64,000 nucleotides of DNA from Hordeum vulgare subsp. vulgare (taxonomy: Eukaryota; Streptophyta; Magnoliopsida; Poales; Poaceae): NCBI RefSeq assembly GCF_904849725.1, contig NC_058524.1, forward strand, positions 490,675,763-490,739,762, given 5' to 3'. A program made the translations under genes and the position numbers. Shown here piece after piece: positions 21,487-35,102 of this stretch (position 1 is its first letter; the number at the start of each line of letters is the position of its first letter). Below the pieces are notes generated by a model that worked only from the letters and a program-made list of their open reading frames with translations, searched no databases and was not told where the DNA came from.

Positions 21487-24400
21487 GTGGCATCATGAGC
21501 TAGGTTCATGCGTAGATGTCTTCTCGAGTAGAACACAAAAGTTTTTGTGGGCGGTGATGTGCGTTTTGCTGCCCTCCTTAGTCTTTTCTTGATTCCGCGG
21601 TATTGTTGGATTGAAGCGGCTTGGACCGACATTACTCGTACGCTTACGAGAGACTGGTTTCATCGTTACGAGTAACCCCCTTTGCTCAAAGATGACTGGC
21701 AAGTGACGGTTTCTCCAACTTTAGTTGAATCGGATTTGACCGAGGAGGTCCTTGGATGAGGTTAAATAGCAACTCATATATCTCCGTTGTGGTGTTTGCG
21801 TAAGTAAGATGCGATCCTACTAGATACCCTTGGTCACCACGTAAAACATGCAACAACAAAATTAGAGGATGCCTAACTTGTTTTTGCAGGGTATGCTTGT
21901 GATGTGATATGGCCAACGATGTGATGTGATATATTGGATGTATGAGATGATCATGTTGTAATAGATAATATTGACTTGCACGTCGATGGTACGGCAACCG
22001 GCAGGAGCCATAGGGTTGTCTTTATAACTAACGTTTGTGCTTGCAGATGCGTTTACTATTTTGCTAGGACGTAGCTTTAGTAGTAATAGCATGAGTAGCA
22101 CGACAACCCCGTTGGCGACACGTTGATGGAGATCATGATGATGGAGATCATGGTGTGACGCCGGTGACAAGAAGATCGTGCCGGTGCTTTGGTGATGGAG
22201 ATCAAGAAGCACGTGATGATGGCCATATCATGTCACTTATGAATTGCATGTGATGTTAATCCTTTTATGCACCTTATTTTGCTTAGGACGTCGGTAGCAT
22301 TATGAGGTGATCTCTCACTAAAATTTCAAGACGAAATTGTGTTCTCCCCGACTGTGCACCGTTGCTACAGTTCGTCGTTTCGAGACACCACGTGATGATC
22401 GGGTGTGATAGACTCAACGTTCACATACAACGGGTGCAAAACAGTTGCGCACGCGGAACACTCGGGTTAAGCTTGACGAGCCTAGCATGTGCAGACATGG
22501 CCTCGGAACACATGAAACCGAAAGGTCGAGCATGAATCGTATAGTTGATATGATTAGCATAGAGATGCTTACCACTGAAACTATTCTCGACTCACGTGAT
22601 GATCGGACTTGAGATAGTGGATTTGGATCATGTACCACTCAAATGACTAGAGAGATGTACTTTTTGAGTGGGAGTTCTTGAGTAATATGATTAATTGAAC
22701 TAATTGTCATGAACATAGTCTAATGGTCTTTGCGAATTACGATGTAGCTTGCCCTATAGCTCTACTGTTTTTATATGTTCCTAGAGAAAATTTAGTTGAA
22801 AGTTGAAAGTAGCAAAATTTGCAGACTGAGTCTGTAAAACCAAGGATTGTCCTCGTTGCTGCACAGAAGGCTTATGTCCTTAATGCACCACTCGGTGTGC
22901 TGCACCTCGAGCGTCGTCTGTGGATGCTGTGAACATCCGACATACACGTTTCTGACGACTACACGATAGTTCAGTACAAAATACTTAATGGCTTAGAAGC
23001 AAGGCGCCGAAAACGTTGTAAAAACGTCACGGAACATAAGTGATGTTCCAAAGAGATGAAATTGTGATTTCATGCTTGTGCCCTTGTTAAGAGGTACGAG
23101 ACCTCCAAACAAGATTCTTTGTCCACAAAGTAAAGGAGAAAATCTCAATCGTTGAGCATGTGCTCAGATTGTCTGAGTACAACAATCACTTGAATCAAGT
23201 GGGAGTTAATCTTCCAGATGAGATAGTGATGGTTCTCCAAAGTCACTGCCACCAAGCTGTGAGAGCTTCGTGATGAACTATAACATATCAAGGATAGATA
23301 CAATGATCCTTGAGCGATTCGTGATGTTCTGACACTGCGAAAGTAGAAATCAAAAGGAGCATCAATAGTTGATGGTTAGTAAAACCACTAAGTTTCAAGA
23401 AAGGCGAGGGCTAGAAGGGATACTTCGTGAAACGGCAAAACAGTTGCTACGCTAATGAAGAGAACCAAGACTAAACCCAAACCCGAGACTAAGTGCTTCT
23501 GTAATGAGGGGAACAGTCACTGAGGTGGAGCAACTCTAGATACTTGGTAGATAAGAAGGCTGGCAAAAGTCGAGAGAAATATATTTGATATACATAATGT
23601 TGATGTGTACTTTACTAGTACTCCTAGTAGCATAAGGGTATTGGATACCGGTTCGGTTGCTAAGTGATTAGTAACACGAAATGAAAGCTACGGCATAAAC
23701 GGAGACTAGCTAAAGGCGAGGTGACGATACGTGTTGGAAGTGTTTCCAAGGTTGATATGATCAAACGTCGCGCGCTCCCTCTACCATCGGGATTGGTGTT
23801 AAACCTAAATAATTGTTATTTGGTGCTTGCGTTAAGCATGAACATGATTGGATCGTGTTTATTGCAATACGATTATTCATTTAAAGAGAATAATGGTTAC
23901 TCTATTTTCTTGAATAATCACCTTCAATGGTTTATTGAATCTCGATCGTAGTGTTACACATGTTCATGATATTGGTGCCAAAAGATACGAGTTGATGATG
24001 ATAGTACCACTTACTTGTGGCACTGCCGCTTGAGTCATGTTAGTATAAATTGCATGAAGAGGCTCCATGCTGATGGATCTTTGTACTCACCTGATTTCGA
24101 ATCACTAGTGACATGCAAATCATACCACATGAGCAAGGCCTTGTTTTCATTGAGATGAAATAAGATAGTAACTTGTTGGAAGTGATACATTTTGATGTAT
24201 GCAGTCCAATGGGTGCTGAGGCACGCAGTGGATATCATTATGTTCTTACTTCACCGACGATTTGAGTAGATACAGGAGTATTTACTTAATGAATCACAAG
24301 TCTGAAATGTTGAAAAGTTCAAATCCGTTTCAGAGTGAAGTTCGTCGTAACAAGAGGATAAACTGTCTATGATATGATCATGGAAATGAATATCTGAGTT

Positions 24401-26483
24401 ACGAGTTTTGGTACACAGTTAAGACAATGTGGAAATTGTTTCGCAGTTCATGCCACCTGGAACATCATAGTGTGATGATGTGTCTGAACGTCATAGCCAC
24501 GCGCTATTTGGTATGGTGCATACTATGATGTCTCTTATCGTATTACCACTATCGTTTATGGGTTATGCATTAGAGACAACCGCACTCACTTTAAATAGGG
24601 CACCGCGTATTTCCGTTGAGATGACACAGTATAGACTGAGGTTTAGAGAAATCTAAACTGTCGTTTCTTGAAAGTTTGGGGTTTCACACTTATGTGAAAA
24701 AGTTTCAGTCTGATAAGCTCGAACCCAAAGCGGATAAATGCATCTTCATAGGATATCCAAAACAGTTGGGTACATCTCCTATCTCAGATCCGAAAGCAAA
24801 GTGTTTGTTTCTAGAAACGGATCCTTTCTCGAGGAAAGGTTTCTCTCGAAAGAATTGAGTGGGAGGGTGGTAAAACTTGATGAGGTTAGTGAACCATCAC
24901 TTCGACCAGTGTGTAGTAGGACGCAGGAAGTTGTTCCTGCGGCGCCTACACCAATTGAAGTGGAGGCTGATGATGGTGATCATCAAGCTTCGAATCAAGT
25001 TACTACAAACCTCGTAGGTCGACAAGGTCGCGTACTGCTGCAGAGTAGTACGGTAGCCCTGTCTTGGAGGTCATGTTGTTTGAGCAACAGTGAACCTACG
25101 AGTTATGGAGAAAGCGATGGTGGGCCCAGATTCCGACAAATGGCTGGAAGCCATGAAATCCGAGAGAGGATCCATGTATGAAAACAAAGTGTAGACTTTG
25201 AAAGAACTACTTGATGGTCATAAGACTATTGAGTAAAGATGGATCTTTAAAAGAAGACAGACGATGATGGTGATAAGTCACTATTAAGAAAAGCTCGACT
25301 TGTCGCAAAGATGTTTTCGACAAGATCAAACAGTTGACTATGATGAGACTTTCTCACTCGTAGAGATGCTAAAGGTCTGTTAGAATTATGTTAGTTGTTG
25401 ATGCATTATTTATGAAATATTGCACGTAGGATGTCAAAACATTGTTTTCTCGACGGTTTCCTTGAGCAAACATTGTATGTGATACAACCAGAAGGTTTTG
25501 TCGATCCTAAAGATACTAGCAAGTATGCAAGCTCCAGTGATCCTTCAATGGACTGGTGCAAGCATCTCGGAGTTGGAATATACACTTTGATGAGATGATC
25601 AAAGATTTTTGGTTTGTACAAGGTTTATGAGAAACTTGTATTTCCAAAGAAGTGAGTGGGAGCACTATAGAATTTCTGATAAGTATATGTGGTTGACATA
25701 TTGTGGATCAGAAGTAATGTAGAATTTCTGTAAAGCATACTAGGTTGTTTGAAAGATGTTTTCAAAGGAGTACCTGGATTACGCTACTTGAACGTTGAGC
25801 ATCAAAGATCTATGGAGATAGATCGAAAGCGCTTAATAGAAGTTTCAACAAGATGCATGCCTTGACAAGTTTTTGAAAGGGGTTCAAAATAGATCAGCAA
25901 AGAAGGAGTTCTTGGTTGCGTTGTGAGGTGTGAATTTGAGTAAGACTCAAAACCCGACCCCGGCAGAATAAAGAGAATAGACGAAGGTCGTCTTCTATGC
26001 CTTAGCCGTAGAATCTGAAGTATGCCATGCTGTGTACCGCACCTGATGTGTGCCTTGACTCAAAGTCTGTTGAGAGGTACAGAGAGTGATCCATGATTGA
26101 ATCACTAGCAGCGGTCAAAATTTATCCTTAGTAACTAATGGACTAAGGAATTTTTCTCGATTATGGAGGTGGTTAAAGAGTTCGTCGTAAAGGGTTACGT
26201 CGATGCAAGCTTTGACACTAATCCGAATAACTATGAGTAGTGAAACGGATTCGTATAGTAGAGTAGATATTCTGAGTATTTCCGAATAGCACATAGTAGC
26301 AGCATCTATAAGATGACATAAAGATTTGTAAAGAACACACGGATCTGAAAGTTTCAGAACTGTTGACTAAAACCTCTCTCATGACCAAGACGTGATCAGA
26401 CCCCATAACTATATGGGTGTTGGATTCATTGGAATCACATGGTGATGTGAACTAGATTATTGACTCTAGTGCAAGTGGGAGAC
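21487..26483 (+). pseudogene. Internal domain 1 of array E: degenerate Copia gag-pol
   Basis: PBS region GTGGCATCATGAGC at 21487 is a poor match to initiator-Met tRNA. Collinear with A: gag remnants about 22740-23530 (zinc-knuckle-like region at 23490-23525), protease-region remnants 23640-23950 (LPSGLVLNLNNCYLVLALSM), integrase remnants about 24000-24600, 24676-24858 (KLEPKADKCIFIGYPK), RT remnants 25100-25780, RNase H remnants 26190-26440. Stops and shifts occur every few dozen codons, with no open segment beyond about 150 codons. PPT GCAAGTGGGAGAC at 26471-26483 is intact. So cis-acting sites survive while proteins do not, as in a non-autonomous family. Confidence 0.85.
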
Positions 26484-28294
26484 TGTTGGAAATATGCCCT
26501 AGAGGCAATAATAAATTAGTTATTATTATATTTCTTAGTTCATGATAATCGTTTATTATCCATGCTATAATTGTATTGATTGGAAACACAATACTTGTGT
26601 GGATACATAGACAAAACACTTTCCCTAGTAAGCCTCTAGTTGACTAGCTCATTGATCAAAGATGGTCAAGGTTTCCTGGCCATAGGCAAGTGTTGTCACT
26701 TGATAACGGAATCACATCATTAGGAGAATCATGTGATGGACTAGACCCAAACTAATAGACGTAGCATGTTGATCGTGTCATTTTGTTGCTACTGTTTTCT
26801 GCGTGTCAAGTATTTGTTCCTATGACCATGAGATCATATAACTCACGGACACCGGAGGAATGCTTTGTGTGTATCAAACGTCGCAACGTAACTGGGTGAC
26901 TATAAAGATGCTCTACAGGTATCTCCAAAGGTGTTCGTTGAGTTAGTATGGATCGAGACTGGGATTTGTCACTCCGTGTGACGGAGAGGTATCTCGGGGC
27001 CCACTCGGTAATACAACATCACACACAAGCCTTGCAAGCAATGTGACTTAGTGTAAGTTACGGGATCTTGTATTACGGAAAGAGTAAAGAGACTTGCCGG
27101 TAAACGAGATTAAAATAGGTATGCGGATACTGACGATCGAATCTCGGGCAAGTAACATACCGAAGGACAAAGGGAATGACATACGGGATTATATGAATCC
27201 TTGGCAATGAGGTTCAAACGATAAGATCTTCGTAGAATATGTAGGATCCAATATGGGCATCCAGGTCCCGCTATTGGATATTGACCGAGGAGTCTCTCGG
27301 GTCATGTCTACATAGTTCTCGAACCCGCAGGGTCTGCACACTTAAGGTTCGACGTTGTTTTATGCGTATTTGAGTTATATGGTTGGTTACCGAATGTTGT
27401 TTGGAGTCCCGGATGAGATCACGGACGTCACGAGGGTTTCCGGAATGGTCCGGAAACGAAGATTGATATATAGGATGACCTCATTTGGTTACCGGAAGGT
27501 TTTCGTGCATTATCGGAAAAGTTTCGGGCTCATCGGTAGTGTACCGGGAGTGCCGGGAGGGGTGCCGGGGACCATCGGGAGGGGTGTCACGCCCCAAGGG
27601 GTCTCATGGGCTATGGGAAGAGACAAACCAGCCCCTAGTGGGCTGGAATAAGTTCTCACTAAGGCCCATAAGGTTTGAGAAGGAAAAAACACAAGGTGGA
27701 AAGAGTTTCCAAGTGGGAAGGTGGAATCCTACTCCAAGTTGGATTGGAGTAGGACTCCTCCACCTCCAATTTCGGCCAAACCTTGAGGGTTTGAGGCTGC
27801 CTCTTGCCTCCACCTCCCTCCTATATATACTGAGGTATTAGGGCTGATTTGAGACGACTTTTCCACGGCAGCCCGACCACATACCTCCACGGTTTTTCCT
27901 CTAGATCGCGTTTCTGCGGAGCTCGGGCGGAGCCCTGCTGAGACAAGGTCATCACCAACCTCCGGAGCGCCGTCACGCTGCCGGAGAACTCTTCTACCTC
28001 TCCGTCTCTCTTGCTGGATCAAGAAGGCCGAGATCATTGTCGAGCTGTACGTGTGCTGAACGCGGAGGTGCCGCCCGTTCGGTACTAGATCGTGGGACTG
28101 ATCGCGGGATTGTTCGCGGGGCGGATCGAGGGACGTGAGGACGTTCCACTACATCAACCGCGTTCACTAACGCTTCTGCTGTACGATCTACAAGGGTACG
28201 TAGATCACTCATCCCCTCTCGTAGATGGACATCACCATGATAGGTCTTCGTGCGCGTAGGAAAATTTTTGTTTCCCATGCGACGTTCCCCAACA
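26484..28294 (+). repeat. LTR2 of array E
   Basis: 1811 bp, both termini complete, no flanking target duplication. Differs from LTR1 at about nine positions, e.g. ATTGTATTGATTGG for ATTCTATTGGTTGG, GGCAATGAGG for GGCACTGAGG, CTGCGGAGC for CTGTGGAGC, GCCGCCCG for GCCGTCCG, and one A less near 27078. Confidence 0.95.
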
Positions 28295-31200
28295 GTGGCA
28301 TCATGAGCTAGGTTCATGCGTAGATGTCTTCTCGAGTAGAACACAAAAGTTTTTGTGGGCGGTGATGTGCGTTTTGCTGCCCTCCTTAGTCTTTTCTTGA
28401 TTCCGCGGTATTGTTGGATTGAAGCGGCTTGGACCGACATTACTCGTACGCTTACGAGAGACTGGTTTCATCGTTACGAGTAACCCCCTTTGCTCAAAGA
28501 TGACTGGCAAGTGACGGTTTCTCCAACTTTAGTTGAATCGGATTTGACCGAGGAGGTCCTTGGATGAGGTTAAATAGCAACTCATATATCTCCGTTGTGG
28601 TGTTTGCGTAAGTAAGATGCGATCCTACTAGATACCCTTGGTCACCACGTAAAACATGCAACAACAAAATTAGAGGATGCCTAACTTGTTTTTGCAGGGT
28701 ATGCTTGTGATGTGATATGGCCAACGATGTGATGTGATATATTGGATGTATGAGATGATCATGTTGTAATAGATAATATTGACTTGCACGTCGATGGTAC
28801 GGCAACCGGCAGGAGCCATAGGGTTGTCTTTATAACTAACGTTTGTGCTTGCAGATGCGTTTACTATTTTGCTAGGACGTAGCTTTAGTAGTAATAGCAT
28901 GAGTAGCACGACAACCCCGTTGGCGACACATTGATGGAGATCATGATGATGGAGATCATGGTGTGACGCCGGTGACAAGAAGATCGTGCCGGTGCTTTGG
29001 TGATGGAGATCAAGAAGCACGTGATGATGGCCATATCATGTCACTTATGAATTGCATGTGATGTTAATCCTTTTATGCACCTTATTTTGCTTAGGACGTC
29101 GGTAGCATTATGAGGTGATCTCTCACTAAAATTTCAAGACGAAATTGTGTTCTCCCCGACTGTGCACCGTTGCTACAGTTCGTCGTTTCGAGACACCACG
29201 TGATGATCGGGTGTGATAGACTCAACGTTCACATACAACGGGTGCAAAACAGTTGCGCACGCGGAACACTCGGGTTAAGCTTGACGAGCCTAGCATGTGC
29301 AGACATGGCCTCGGAACACATGAAACCGAAAGGTCGAGCATGAATCGTATAGTTGATATGATTAGCATAGAGATGCTTACCACTGAAACTATTCTCGACT
29401 CACGTGATGATCGGACTTGAGATAGTGGATTTGGATCATGTACCACTCAAATGACTAGAGAGATGTACTTTTTGAGTGGGAGTTCTTGAGTAATATGATT
29501 AATTGAACTAATTGTCATGAACATAGTCTAATGGTCTTTGCGAATTACGATGTAGCTTGCCCTATAGCTCTACTGTTTTTATATGTTCCTAGAGAAAATT
29601 TAGTTGAAAGTTGAAAGTAGCAAAATTTGCAGACTGAGTCTGTAAAACCAAGGATTGTCCTCGTTGCTGCACAGAAGGCTTATGTCCTTAATGCACCACT
29701 CGGTGTGCTGCACCTCGAGCGTCGTCTGTGGATGCTGTGAACATCCGACATACACGTTTCTGACGACTACACGATAGTTCAGTACAAAATACTTAATGGC
29801 TTAGAAGCAAGGCGCCGAAAACGTTGTAAAAACGTCACGGAACATAAGTGATGTTCCAAAGAGATGAAATTGTGATTTCATGCTTGTGCCCTTGTTAAGA
29901 GGTACGAGACCTCCAAACAAGATTCTTTGTCCACAAAGTAAAGGAGAAAATCTCAATCGTTGAGCATGTGCTCAGATTGTCTGAGTACAACAATCACTTG
30001 AATCAAGTGGGAGTTAATCTTCCAGATGAGATAGTGATGGTTCTCCAAAGTCACTGCCACCAAGCTGTGAGAGCTTCGTGATGAACTATAACATATCAAG
30101 GATAGATACAATGATCCTTGAGCGATTCGTGATGTTCTGACACTGCGAAAGTAGAAATCAAAAGGAGCATCAATAGTTGATGGTTAGTAAAACCACTAAG
30201 TTTCAAGAAAGGCGAGGGCTAGAAGGGATACTTCGTGAAACGGCAAAACAGTTGCTACGCTAATGAAGAGAACCAAGACTAAACCCAAACCCGAGACTAA
30301 GTGCTTCTGTAATGAGGGGAACAGTCACTGAGGTGGAGCAACTCTAGATACTTGGTAGATAAGAAGGCTGGCAAAAGTCGAGAGAAATATATTTGATATA
30401 CATAATGTTGATGTGTACTTTACTAGTACTCCTAGTAGCATAAGGGTATTGGATACCGGTTCGGTTGCTAAGTGATTAGTAACACGAAATGAAAGCTACG
30501 GCATAAACGGAGACTAGCTAAAGGCGAGGTGACGATACGTGTTGGAAGTGTTTCCAAGGTTGATATGATCAAACGTCGCGCGCTCCCTCTACCATCGGGA
30601 TTGGTGTTAAACCTAAATAATTGTTATTTGGTGCTTGCGTTAAGCATGAACATGATTGGATCGTGTTTATTGCAATACGATTATTCATTTAAAGAGAATA
30701 ATGGTTACTCTATTTTCTTGAATAATCACCTTCAATGGTTTATTGAATCTCGATCGTAGTGTTACACATGTTCATGATATTGGTGCCAAAAGATACGAGT
30801 TGATGATGATAGTACCACTTACTTGTGGCACTGCCGCTTGAGTCATGTTAGTATAAATTGCATGAAGAGGCTCCATGCTGATGGATCTTTGTACTCACCT
30901 GATTTCGAATCACTAGTGACATGCAAATCATACCACATGAGCAAGGCCTTGTTTTCATTGAGATGAAATAAGATAGTAACTTGTTGGAAGTGATACATTT
31001 TGATGTATGCAGTCCAATGGGTGCTGAGGCACGCAGTGGATATCATTATGTTCTTACTTCACCGACGATTTGAGTAGATACAGGAGTATTTACTTAATGA
31101 ATCACAAGTCTGAAATGTTGAAAAGTTCAAATCCGTTTCAGAGTGAAGTTCGTCGTAACAAGAGGATAAACTGTCTATGATATGATCATGGAAATGAATA

Positions 31201-33291
31201 TCTGAGTTACGAGTTTTGGTACACAGTTAAGACAATGTGGAAATTGTTTCGCAGTTCATGCCACCTGGAACATCATAGTGTGATGATGTGTCTGAACGTC
31301 ATAGCCACGCGCTATTTGGTATGGTGCATACTATGATGTCTCTTATCGTATTACCACTATCGTTTATGGGTTATGCATTAGAGACAACCGCACTCACTTT
31401 AAATAGGGCACCGCGTATTTCCGTTGAGATGACACAGTATAGACTGAGGTTTAGAGAAATCTAAACTGTCGTTTCTTGAAAGTTTGGGGTTTCACACTTA
31501 TGTGAAAAAGTTTCAGTCTGATAAGCTCGAACCCAAAGCGGATAAATGCATCTTCATAGGATATCCAAAACAGTTGGGTACATCTCCTATCTCAGATCCG
31601 AAAGCAAAGTGTTTCTTTCTAGAAACGGATCCTTTCTCGAGGAAAGGTTTCTCTCGAAAGAATTGAGTGGGAGGGTGGTAAAACTTGATGAGGTTAGTGA
31701 ACCATCACTTCGACCAGTGTGTAGTAGGACGCAGGAAGTTGTTCCTGCGGCGCCTACACCAATTGAAGTGGAGGCTGATGATGGTGATCATCAAGCTTCG
31801 AATCAAGTTACTACAAACCTCGTAGGTCGACAAGGTCGCGTACTGCTGCAGAGTAGTACGGTAGCCCTGTCTTGGAGGTCATGTTGTTTGAGCAACAGTG
31901 AACCTACGAGTTATGGAGAAAGCGATGGTGGGCCCAGATTCCGACAAATGGCTGGAAGCCATGAAATCCGAGAGAGGATCCATGTATGAAAACAAAGTGT
32001 AGACTTTGAAAGAACTACTTGATGGTCATAAGACTATTGAGTAAAGATGGATCTTTAAAAGAAGACAGACGATGATGGTGATAAGTCACTATTAAGAAAA
32101 GCTCGACTTGTCGCAAAGATGTTTTCGACAAGATCAAACAGTTGACTATGATGAGACTTTCTCACTCGTAGAGATGCTAAAGGTCTGTTAGAATTATGTT
32201 AGTTGTTGATGCATTATTTATGAAATATTGCACGTAGGATGTCAAAACATTGTTTTCTCGACGGTTTCCTTGAGCAAACATTGTATGTGATACAACCAGA
32301 AGGTTTTGTCGATCCTAAAGATACTAGCAAGTATGCAAGCTCCAGTGATCCTTCAATGGACTGGTGCAAGCATCTCGGAGTTGGAATATACACTTTGATG
32401 AGATGATCAAAGATTTTTGGTTTGTACAAGGTTTATGAGAAACTTGTATTTCCAAAGAAGTGAGTGGGAGCACTATAGAATTTCTGATAAGTATATGTGG
32501 TTGACATATTGTGGATCAGAAGTAATGTAGAATTTCTGTAAAGCATACTAGGTTGTTTGAAAGATGTTTTCAAAGGAGTACCTGGATTACGCTACTTGAA
32601 CGTTGAGCATCAAAGATCTATGGAGATAGATCGAAAGCGCTTAATAGAAGTTTCAACAAGATGCATGCCTTGACAAGTTTTTGAAAGGGGTTCAAAATAG
32701 ATCAGCAAAGAAGGAGTTCTTGGTTGCGTTGTGAGGTGTGAATTTGAGTAAGACTCAAAACCCGACCCCGGCAGAATAAAGAGAATAGACGAAGGTCGTC
32801 TTCTATGCCTTAGCCGTAGAATCTGAAGTATGCCATGCTGTGTACCGCACCTGATGTGTGCCTTGACTCAAAGTCTGTTGAGAGGTACAGAGAGTGATCC
32901 ATGATTGAATCACTAGCAGCGGTCAAAATTTATCCTTAGTAACTAATGGACTAAGGAATTTTTCTCGATTATGGAGGTGGTTAAAGAGTTCGTCGTAAAG
33001 GGTTACGTCGATGCAAGCTTTGACACTAATCCGAATAACTATGAGTAGTGAAACGGATTCGTATAGTAGAGTAGATATTCTGAGTATTTCCGAATAGCAC
33101 ATAGTAGCAGCATCTATAAGATGACATAAAGATTTGTAAAGAACACACGGATCTGAAAGTTTCAGAACTGTTGACTAAAACCTCTCTCATGACCAAGACG
33201 TGATCAGACCCCATAACTATATGGGTGTTGGATTCATTGGAATCACATGGTGATGTGAACTAGATTATTGACTCTAGTGCAAGTGGGAGAC
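28295..33291 (+). pseudogene. Internal domain 2 of array E
   Basis: Nearly base-for-base copy of internal domain 1 with the same disabling changes. Differences seen: CACATTGATGG against CACGTTGATGG near 28928, and TTTCTTTCTAG against TTTGTTTCTAG near 31615. PPT at 33279-33291 intact. Confidence 0.9.
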
Positions 33292-35102
33292 TGTTGGAAA
33301 TATGCCCTAGAGGCAATAATAAATTAGTTATTATTATATTTCTTAGTTCATGATAATCGTTTATTATCCATGCTATAATTGTATTGATTGGAAACACAAT
33401 ACTTGTGTGGATACATAGACAAAACACTTTCCCTAGTAAGCCTCTAGTTGACTAGCTCGTTGATCAAAGATGGTCAAGGTTTCCTGGCCATAGGCAAGTG
33501 TTGTCACTTGATAACGGAATCACATCATTAGGAGAATCATGTGATGGACTAGACCCAAACTAATAGACGTAGCATGTTGATCGTGTCATTTTGTTGCTAC
33601 TGTTTTCTGCGTGTCAAGTATTTGTTCCTATGACCATGAGATCATATAACTCACGGACACCGGAGGAATGCTTTGTGTGTATCAAACGTCGCAACGTAAC
33701 TGGGTGACTATAAAGATGCTCTACAGGTATCTCCAAAGGTGTTCGTTGAGTTAGTATGGATCGAGACTGGGATTTGTCACTCCGTGTGACGGAGAGGTAT
33801 CTCGGGGCCCACTCGGTAATACAACATCACACACAAGCCTTGCAAGCAATGTGACTTAGTGTAAGTTACGGGATCTTGTATTACGGAAAGAGTAAAGAGA
33901 CTTGCCGGTAAACGAGATTAAAATAGGTATGCGGATACTGACGATCGAATCTCGGGCAAGTAACATACCGAAGGACAAAGGGAATGACATACGGGATTAT
34001 ATGAATCCTTGGCAATGAGGTTCAAACGATAAGATCTTCGTAGAATATGTAGGATCCAATATGGGCATCCAGGTCCCGCTATTGGATATTGACCGAGGAG
34101 TCTCTCGGGTCATGTCTACATAGTTCTCGAACCCGCAGGGTCTGCACACTTAAGGTTCGACGTTGTTTTATGCGTATTTGAGTTATATGGTTGGTTACCG
34201 AATGTTGTTTGGAGTCCCGGATGAGATCACGGACGTCACGAGGGTTTCCGGAATGGTCCGGAAACGAAGATTGATATATAGGATGACCTCATTTGGTTAC
34301 CGGAAGGTTTTCGTGCATTATCGGAAAAGTTTCGGGCTCATCGGTAGTGTACCGGGAGTGCCGGGAGGGGTGCCGGGGACCATCGGGAGGGGTGTCACGC
34401 CCCAAGGGGTCTCATGGGCTATGGGAAGAGACAAACCAGCCCCTAGTGGGCTGGAATAAGTTCTCACTAAGGCCCATAAGGTTTGAGAAGGAAAAAACAC
34501 AAGGTGGAAAGAGTTTCCAAGTGGGAAGGTGGAATCCTACTCCAAGTAGGATTGGAGTAGGACTCCTCCACCTCCAATTTCGGCCAAACCTTGAGGGTTT
34601 GAGGCTGCCTCTTGCCTCCCCCTCCCTCCTATATATACTGAGGTATTAGGGCTGATTTGAGACGACTTTTCCACGGCAGCCCGACCACATACCTCCACGG
34701 TTTTTCCTCTAGATCGCGTTTCTGCGGAGCTCGGGCGGAGCCCTGCTGAGACAAGGTCATCACCAACCTCCGGAGCGCCGTCACGCTGCCGGAGAACTCT
34801 TCTACCTCTCCGTCTCTCTTGCTGGATCAAGAAGGCCGAGATCATTGTCGAGCTGTACGTGTGTTGAACGCGGAGGTGCCGCCCGTTCGGTACTAGATCG
34901 TGGGACTGATCGCGGGATTGTTCGCGGGGCGGATCGAGGGACGTGAGGACGTTCCACTACATCAACCGCGTTCACTAACGCTTCTGCTGTACGATCTACA
35001 AGGGTACGTAGATCACTCATCCCCTCTCGTAGATGGACATCACCATGATAGGTCTTCGTGCGCGTAGGAAAATTTTTGTTTCCCATGCGACGTTCCCCAA
35101 CA
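33292..35102 (+). repeat. LTR3 of array E
   Basis: 1811 bp. Shares LTR2-specific states at GGCAATGAGG, CTGCGGAGC, GCCGCCCG and ATTGTATTGATTGG. Shares CTCCCCCTCC with LTR4 and has a private GTGTTGAACG. Confidence 0.95.
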